DNA from: Paracoccaceae bacterium
Lineage (GTDB): Bacteria; Pseudomonadota; Alphaproteobacteria; Rhodobacterales; Rhodobacteraceae
Length of the DNA stretch: 40,213 nucleotides
Assembly (NCBI GenBank): GCA_007126375.1
Contig: SLBI01000199.1
Location: 1-40,213, forward strand
Direction: 5' to 3'
Shown here: positions 35,162 to 40,213 of the stretch, in pieces
Numbering within the stretch: position 1 is the first letter of the stretch
Layout: every line of letters starts with the position of its first letter
Made by a program: the position numbers and the translations under genes
The notes under the pieces: model-generated
Told to the model about the DNA's origin: nothing
The model's input: the letters and a program-made list of their open reading frames with translations, nothing else
Database searches by the model: none

Positions 35162-36814
35162 ATGTCCCCACCGCTCAGCCCGATCCGGCTCGGCATCCTC
35201 TGGCAGCGCCTCACCGGGCTGATGGACGAGGTTGCGCAGACCTTCGTGCGCACCTCCTTCTCCGTGGTGGTGCGCGAGAACTGGGACCTCACCTGTTCCT
35301 TTCTGGACGCCGAAGGGCGGCAGTTCGCGCAATCCTCGCGCTCGGTGCCGTCCTTCATCGGCACCATGCCGCGCACGCTGGCCGGCATGCTGCGGCGCTT
35401 TCCGAAGGAGACGCTGGAACCCGGCGACGTGCTGATCTCCAACGACAGCTGGCTCGGCACCGGGCATCTCAACGACATCACCATGATGCAGCCGGTGTTC
35501 CGCCACGGCGCGCTGATCGGCTATCTCGGCGGCACCTTCCACACCGTCGACATCGGCGGCGCCCCCCGCCCCGACGCCCGCGACAGTTACGAGGAGGGGC
35601 TGACGATCCCGGTGGCCAAGATCAAGCGCCGGGGCGTCGAGAACGCGGATGTCATCGCCTTCATCGAGGCCAATGTCCGCGAGCCCGAGGAAACGCTGGG
35701 CGACATCCGCGCGCAGTTCTCGGCCTATGACATCGCTGCGGCGCGGCTGCTGCGCATGCTCGACGAGGAGGGGATCGACGATCTCACCGCCGTCACCTCG
35801 GAGATCCTCGACCGCTCGGAACGCTCCATGCGCGAGATGATCGCCGCGATCCCCGATGGCGAGTTCAGCGACGAGGTCACCGCCGACGGCTTCGACCACC
35901 CGCTGACGATCCGCTGCACCATCCGCAAGCGGGGCAGTGCGCTGGAGGTGGACTACACCGGCACCGCCGAGCAGATCGACCGCCCGGTCAACTCGCCACT
36001 GAATTTCACCTATGCCTATTCCGTCTATGCACTGAAATGCGCGCTCGACCCGGTGGCGCCGAACAACGACGGCTCGCTGCGCCCGATCACCGTGACCGCG
36101 CCCGAGGGCTGCCTGCTGAACCCGCGCCGTCCCGCGCCGGTCTGGGGGCGGCATCTGTCGGGCCACTACCTGCCCTTCGTGATCTATCGCACTCTGGCGC
36201 AGGTCATCCCGGACAAGATCGCGGCCGAGAGCGGCTCGCCGCTGTGGAACGTCTATTTCAAGGGCACCGACCGCAAGGGCGGCAAGTTCGTGCGGATGTT
36301 CTTCATGAACGGCGGCCACGGCGCGCGGCCCGCTCTTGACGGCCCGGCCTGCCTCAGCTTCCCGTCCAACGTCGCCAACACGCCGATCGAGGAATTCGAG
36401 AACACCACGCCGTTGCTGGTGCGCGAAAAGGCGCTGATCCCGGATTCCGGCGGCGCCGGCCGGTTCCGCGGCGGCGAGGGGCAGCGGCTCTCCTTCGAAT
36501 CCGTCACCGACGACCCCGTGACCTTCGTCATCCGCCACGAGCGGGTGCAGTTCCCGCCCGGCGGCCTGCTGGGGGGCCAGCCCGGCCGCTGCGGCCGCGA
36601 TCTGGTCAACGGCGCGGTGATTCCGGCCAAGACCGTGCAGACCCTGCGCCGCGGCGATGTCGTGACCTTCGAAACTCCGGGCGGTGGCGGCATGTATGCC
36701 CCGTCCGACCGCGACCCGCAGGCGCTGTCCCGCGACATCGCCTCCGGCCTCGTCAGTGCCGAAGCCGCGGCCGCGGCCGGCTATCCCCTCCTCGAACGAA
36801 CGGATGACCAATGA
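35162..36814 (+). CDS. hyuB: Hydantoinase B / oxoprolinase beta-type subunit (copy 2)
   Basis: This is the second HyuB-family subunit in the window, 550 residues, paired with the next gene to form an ATP-dependent cyclic amide hydrolase. Motifs are SPIRLGILWQRLTGLMDEVA, LISNDSWLGTGHLNDITMM, GTFHTVDIGG, NSPLNFTYAYSVYALKC, LIPDSGGAGRFRGGEGQRL and FETPGGGGMYAPSDRDP. Copy 1 has NDAHIGGTHLSDM where this copy has NDSWLGTGHLNDI, and GHWHDVGG where this one has GTFHTVDIGG, so the two are clearly different subfamilies. AAGGAG precedes the ATG. It overlaps hyuA copy 2 as ATGA and shares the operon with an aminotransferase and a TTT transporter. Confidence 0.9.
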   Translation: MSPPLSPIRLGILWQRLTGLMDEVAQTFVRTSFSVVVRENWDLTCSFLDAEGRQFAQSSRSVPSFIGTMPRTLAGMLRRFPKETLEPGDVLISNDSWLGTGHLNDITMMQPVFRHGALIGYLGGTFHTVDIGGAPRPDARDSYEEGLTIPVAKIKRRGVENADVIAFIEANVREPEETLGDIRAQFSAYDIAAARLLRMLDEEGIDDLTAVTSEILDRSERSMREMIAAIPDGEFSDEVTADGFDHPLTIRCTIRKRGSALEVDYTGTAEQIDRPVNSPLNFTYAYSVYALKCALDPVAPNNDGSLRPITVTAPEGCLLNPRRPAPVWGRHLSGHYLPFVIYRTLAQVIPDKIAAESGSPLWNVYFKGTDRKGGKFVRMFFMNGGHGARPALDGPACLSFPSNVANTPIEEFENTTPLLVREKALIPDSGGAGRFRGGEGQRLSFESVTDDPVTFVIRHERVQFPPGGLLGGQPGRCGRDLVNGAVIPAKTVQTLRRGDVVTFETPGGGGMYAPSDRDPQALSRDIASGLVSAEAAAAAGYPLLERTDDQ

Positions 36815-38910
36815 GACTTGGCGTCGACATCGGCGGCACCTTCACCGACCTCGTGATGCAGGATCCGGCCACCGGGCGGCTCTTCAACGAAAAGGTGCTC
36901 ACCACCCCGGACGATCCCTCGCGCGGGGTGCTGACCGGCATCGCCTCGATCCTGCACAAGACCGGCACGCCGCCGGTCGCCGTGGATCATGTCATCCACG
37001 GCACCACGCTGGTCGCCAACGCCCTGATCGAACGCAAGGGCGTCCGCACGGCGCTCATTACGACCAAGGGTTTCCGCGACGTTCTTCAGATCGGACGCGA
37101 ATGGCGCTACGACACCTACGACCTGATGATCGCCGCGGTGGAGCCGCTGGTGCCGCGGCATCTGCGCTTCGAGGCCGACGAGCGCATCGGCCATGACGGC
37201 CGCATCGTCGGGCCGCTCGACGAGGCCGCGCTCGCCCCGGTGATCGCCGCCATCGAGGCCGCGGGGGTGGAGGCGGTCGCCGTCTGCCTGCTGCACGCCT
37301 TCCAGAACCCCGCGCACGAGCGCCGCATCAAGGCGATCCTGACCGAACGCCTGCCCGGCCGCACCATCGCCATCTCCTCCGAGGTGATGCCCGAGATCGG
37401 CGAATACGAGCGCGCCTCGACCACCGTGGCGAACGCCTATGTGCAGCCGATCTTCGACCGCTACATCCGCCGCCTCGCGCAAGGCATCCGCGAACAGGGC
37501 ATCGCCCGCGACCTGTTCCTGATGCAGTCCGACGGCGGCACGGTCCATCAATCCACCGCCGCCGAATTCCCGATCCGGCTGGTGCAGTCTGGGCCCGCGG
37601 GCGGGGTGCAGGCCACCGCGCTGATCGGCCGGCTGACGGACGAGCCCAACATCCTCTGCTTCGACATGGGCGGCACCACCGCCAAGGCCGCGCTGATCGA
37701 GGGCCACGCCCCCACCCGCACCACCGATTTCGAGGTCGCCCGCATCTACCGCTTCAAGAAGGGCAGCGGGCTGCCGCTCAAGGTGCCGGTGATCGACATG
37801 ATCGAGATCGGCGCCGGCGGTGGCTCCATCGCGCGGATCAACCGCATGGGGCTGATCCAGGTCGGCCCCGACAGCGCCTCGGCCGTGCCCGGCCCGGCCT
37901 GCTACGGGCAGGGCGGCGCCGACCCCACCGTCACCGACGCCGATCTGGTGCTGGGCTTTCTCGATGCCGACAGCTTCCTCGGCGGCGAGATGCGCCTCGA
38001 TGCCGCGGCCGCGCGCCGCGCCATCGCCGAGAAGATCGCCGGCCCGCTGGGCCTCGACGTGGTCGAGGCCGCCTGGGGCATCCACGAGACGGTCAACGAG
38101 AGCATGGCCCAGGCCGCCAGCATCCACACGCTGGAAAAGGGGCTGCGGCCCGACGATTTCGTCATGGCGCCGATCGGCGGGGCAGGGCCCGTGCATGCCT
38201 GCGCCGTGGCGCGCAAGATGGGGATGCGGCGGGTGATCTGCCCGGCCGGCGCCGGGGTGGCCTCGGCCTTCGGCTTTCTCGCGGCCCCGATGGCGTTCGA
38301 GTTCGTGCGTGCCTCGGTCACCGAACTCGCGGCGCTCGACCTCGACGGCCTTCGGGCGATGCGCGACGCGCTGGAGGCGCAGGGGCGCGACCTGCTGCGC
38401 GGATCGGGGCTGGACGAGGCCGCCTTCGGCACCGGTTTCGGCTGCGCCATGCGCTATGTCGGGCAGGGGTTTCCGGTGGAGCTCGGCGTCCCCGATGCGC
38501 TGCTCGACGCCGGCGACCGGAATGCGCTGCTCGCCGCCTTCGAGGATGCCTATCGCGCCCTCTACGGCCGGATCGAGGAGGGGATGGCGGCCGAGGTCGT
38601 CTCGTGGCGCGTGGTCGTCACCGGCCCCTATCCCGACCTGCGCCCCACCCCCGCGCCCGAAGGCACGGGCGGCGCCGAGGCCGCGCGCAAGGGCAGCCGG
38701 CAGGTCTGGGACGGCACCGCCGGCCGTTTCGTCGAGGCGCCGGTCTATGACCGCTACCGCCTCGTCGCCGGGTCCGAGGCGCCCGGGCCCGCCATCGTCG
38801 AAGAGCGCGAGTCGACCCTCGTCGTGCCCTCCGACGCCCGGATCCGGGTCGATGCGCTGGGCAATCTGATCGTCGATCTCGACGCTGCGGCGGGCGGCGA
38901 CGCCGGCTGA
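36811..38910 (+). CDS. hyuA: Hydantoinase A / oxoprolinase alpha-type subunit (copy 2)
   Basis: This 699-residue ATPase subunit complements the preceding HyuB. It has MRLGVDIGGTFTDLVM (phosphate loop), VIHGTTLVANALIERKG, VTKGF-type RDVLQIGREWRYDTYDL, FDMGGTTAKAALIEG, GAGGGSIARINRMG and the C-terminal beta domain with APGPAIVEERESTLVVP. Compared with copy 1 the region after RDVL differs strongly (EWRYDTYDL against RRRDRPRTWGL), and this segment is thought to shape substrate choice in the family. It is the last gene of the tct-hyuBA operon. Hydantoin-, oxoproline- or lactam-type substrates are possible; the neighbouring aminotransferase suggests that the opened product is or becomes an amino acid. 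Confidence 0.9.
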   Translation: MRLGVDIGGTFTDLVMQDPATGRLFNEKVLTTPDDPSRGVLTGIASILHKTGTPPVAVDHVIHGTTLVANALIERKGVRTALITTKGFRDVLQIGREWRYDTYDLMIAAVEPLVPRHLRFEADERIGHDGRIVGPLDEAALAPVIAAIEAAGVEAVAVCLLHAFQNPAHERRIKAILTERLPGRTIAISSEVMPEIGEYERASTTVANAYVQPIFDRYIRRLAQGIREQGIARDLFLMQSDGGTVHQSTAAEFPIRLVQSGPAGGVQATALIGRLTDEPNILCFDMGGTTAKAALIEGHAPTRTTDFEVARIYRFKKGSGLPLKVPVIDMIEIGAGGGSIARINRMGLIQVGPDSASAVPGPACYGQGGADPTVTDADLVLGFLDADSFLGGEMRLDAAAARRAIAEKIAGPLGLDVVEAAWGIHETVNESMAQAASIHTLEKGLRPDDFVMAPIGGAGPVHACAVARKMGMRRVICPAGAGVASAFGFLAAPMAFEFVRASVTELAALDLDGLRAMRDALEAQGRDLLRGSGLDEAAFGTGFGCAMRYVGQGFPVELGVPDALLDAGDRNALLAAFEDAYRALYGRIEEGMAAEVVSWRVVVTGPYPDLRPTPAPEGTGGAEAARKGSRQVWDGTAGRFVEAPVYDRYRLVAGSEAPGPAIVEERESTLVVPSDARIRVDALGNLIVDLDAAAGGDAG

Positions 38911-39202
38911 TCCCCTCAGGGCCGTCCGCGCCCGGCCTGCGCCCGGCCTGCGCCCTGCGCCCGCCGGGTGCCGACCTCCCGCGGCCCGGGGCAAGTCTTG
39001 CCGAAGGGTTAACGGGGTTAACGAACGGTAAATGCGCGCGAAAAGGCACCCGTTCGGCCCGTTTCGGGACCCGGAAGGCGCGTTTTCGCGACGGGAATGG
39101 CGGTTTCGAGACCCTGCGCGACCGCAAAATGCGGTATTAAGATACCCAAACCGCCCCCGCCAGGCCTCGTTAGCGCCCCGTTAACCCGACCGCGACGCCC
39201 CC
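38911..39202. other. Structured convergent spacer with repeats and nested hairpins
   Basis: No gene was found in these 292 bases. They hold an 11-base tandem repeat (CCCGGCCTGCG at 38931-38941 and 38942-38952) and GTTAAC three times (39006, 39015 and 39179 regions). A nested stem set is also present: GGCGGTTT at 39099-39106 pairs with AAACCGCC at 39148-39155, enclosing ACCGCA-AAA-TGCGGT at 39121-39135 and the overlapping alternative GGTAT-TAAG-ATACC at 39133-39146. The base composition is visibly more AT-rich than the flanking genes. It may hold terminators for the two convergent genes or a small RNA. Confidence 0.45.
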
Positions 39203-40213
39203 TCAGCCCCGCAGCCGCTCCACCTGACCGACATAGCCCGACGGGTCGATCACCACATCCACCAGCGACGGCCCCGGCGTGGCGAAGGCGCGGGCGAGGG
39301 TGGGCGCCAGCGCCTCGGCGTCACGGCAACGGAATCCGGCGACGCCCATCCCCTCGGCCACGCGGGCGAAGTCGGTCTCGGAGAACCGCACGCCCTGCGA
39401 GGGCATGCCGCTGCGTTCCTGCTTCACGCCGATCATCGACAGGGCGGAGTCGTTGAAGACGACGACGGTGAGATTGCAGCCCTCCTGCGCAGCGGTGGCT
39501 AGCTCGCCGACGCACATCGCCAGCCCGCCGTCGCCGGTGAAGGCGACGACCCGCCGGTCGGGGTCGGCCAGCGATGCGGCGATGGCAGCGGGCAGGGCGA
39601 AGGCCATGGTGGCGAGGCCATTGGAAATCAGCACGTCATTGGCCGCCCGCGCCTGCCAGAAGGCCATGGCGGGCAGCATGTGGGCCCCGGCATCGACGCT
39701 GATGCGGGCGCTTGCAGGGGCGGTGGCCAGCGCCGCCCCGACCAGCGTCTGGGCGTTAATCGGTCCGCCCTCGCGGATCGCGAGACGGTCGTGCATCGCG
39801 GCGCGCATCTCGGCCATCCGGTCTGCCGTCCAGTCGGTGCCATTGCCCGGCGCGGCCTCGGCCAGCGCATCGGCCAGCGTGTCGAGCGGGCCGGTCAGGC
39901 TGGCGGCCGGGGTCATGTAGTGGCGCGGATAAGGGTGGAGCGAGAGGTCGATCACCGGCGTATCGGGATAGCGCCAGGGCTGGAGGGCATACTCAACCGG
40001 ATCGGCACCGATCAGCACGATCAGGTCGGCGGCGCCGACCTCGGGCGCCTCGCCGGCGCCGCCGACATAGAGACCGATCACGCGCGGGTCGGTGTCTGGC
40101 AACACGCCCTTGGCCTTGTAGGTGGGGAACACCGGGCATCCCAGCGCATCGGCCAGGCGCTGCAGGGCGGCGGCGTAGTCGGGCCGGCGCACCACCTGCA
40201 GGCCCGGCACCAG
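39203..40213 (-). CDS. Thiamine-diphosphate-dependent enzyme, N-terminally truncated by window edge
   Basis: The visible 336 residues are the central and C-terminal parts of an acetolactate synthase/benzoylformate decarboxylase-type enzyme; about 200 N-terminal residues lie beyond the right edge. The middle domain shows VIGLYVGGAGEAPEVGAADLIVLIGADPVEYALQPW. The C-terminal TPP domain has VAFTGDGGLAMCVGELATAAQ, then VVFNDSALSMIGVKQ, the GDG-N(25-30)-N metal and cofactor motif. Such enzymes decarboxylate or condense 2-oxo acids. Without the N-terminal part (catalytic Glu) and an FAD-site check, acetolactate synthase, a 2-oxo acid decarboxylase or an oxalyl-CoA/sulfoacetaldehyde-type enzyme cannot be separated. 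It is convergent with the tct-hyuBA operon. Confidence 0.85.
   Translation of the reverse strand: MVPGLQVVRRPDYAAALQRLADALGCPVFPTYKAKGVLPDTDPRVIGLYVGGAGEAPEVGAADLIVLIGADPVEYALQPWRYPDTPVIDLSLHPYPRHYMTPAASLTGPLDTLADALAEAAPGNGTDWTADRMAEMRAAMHDRLAIREGGPINAQTLVGAALATAPASARISVDAGAHMLPAMAFWQARAANDVLISNGLATMAFALPAAIAASLADPDRRVVAFTGDGGLAMCVGELATAAQEGCNLTVVVFNDSALSMIGVKQERSGMPSQGVRFSETDFARVAEGMGVAGFRCRDAEALAPTLARAFATPGPSLVDVVIDPSGYVGQVERLRG

Noticed and set aside
39003-39033. CtrA-like boxes (TTAA-N7-TAAA and close GTTAAC pairs)
   Set aside because: The spacing or half-site departs from the TTAA-N7-TTAA rule and the site lies between convergent genes, not at a promoter.

Overview
This window looks like a chromosomal segment of a high-GC (about 70 percent by eye) alphaproteobacterium, most likely a member of the Rhodobacterales. 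The grounds are the proBA pair, the bactofilin/M23 pair, a VPLPA-type C-terminal sorting signal, a malonate operon in Rhodobacterales/Rhizobium layout, a tricarboxylate (TTT) transporter, and many ATGA/TGATG gene overlaps. No tRNA, rRNA, IS element, phage gene or CRISPR array was seen. Both edges cut a gene: proB lacks its 5' end and a thiamine-diphosphate enzyme at the right edge lacks its N-terminal part.

Layout. 1-6450 is housekeeping: proB-proA (proline), then on the minus strand bactofilin, an M23 peptidase, a Bcp/PrxQ peroxiredoxin and ssb, then a small lytic transglycosylase. 6456-16685 is a divergent catabolic island. The minus arm is gntR(UTRA)-leuC-like-leuD-like. The plus arm is six overlapping genes: tautomerase/SnoaL-like, hyuB, hyuA, isochorismatase-like, isocitrate-lyase-family lyase, and FAD oxidoreductase. 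A repeat-rich regulatory region lies between the arms. 16692-20682 is a malonate operon: a MatR-like GntR/FCD repressor, then malonyl-CoA decarboxylase and malonyl-CoA synthetase. The TRAP transporter expected in front of matA seems to survive only as its two ends.

20916-27523 holds a small molybdopterin-domain protein with a possible proline-rich upstream ORF, an alpha/beta hydrolase, a DUF3095 protein, a fragment of a second hydrolase 3' end, an oxalyl-CoA-synthetase-like ligase with a PanE-like reductase, and a VPLPA-CTERM protein. 27592-30936 is katG divergent from oxyR. 31104-38910 is a second catabolic operon: tctC-tctB-tctA, a class IV (BCAT-type) aminotransferase, and a second hyuB-hyuA pair. 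A structured convergent spacer then precedes the truncated TPP enzyme.

Main idea. The island at 6456-16685 contains, in translationally coupled order, parts that could form one route: an ATP-dependent cyclic amide/imide hydrolase (HyuAB), an isochorismatase-fold hydrolase, a flavin desaturase, a LeuCD-type hydratase whose family-typical substrate segment is changed, and a C-C lyase with an intact KRCGH motif. From family knowledge this suggests breakdown of a cyclic imide or substituted succinate/maleate, via a substituted malate, to an oxo acid plus a carboxylic acid. It parallels the dimethylmaleate hydratase/dimethylmalate lyase steps of Eubacterium nicotinate fermentation. The substrate is not known, and the hydrolase lacks the usual catalytic cysteine, so the amide-cleavage step is uncertain.
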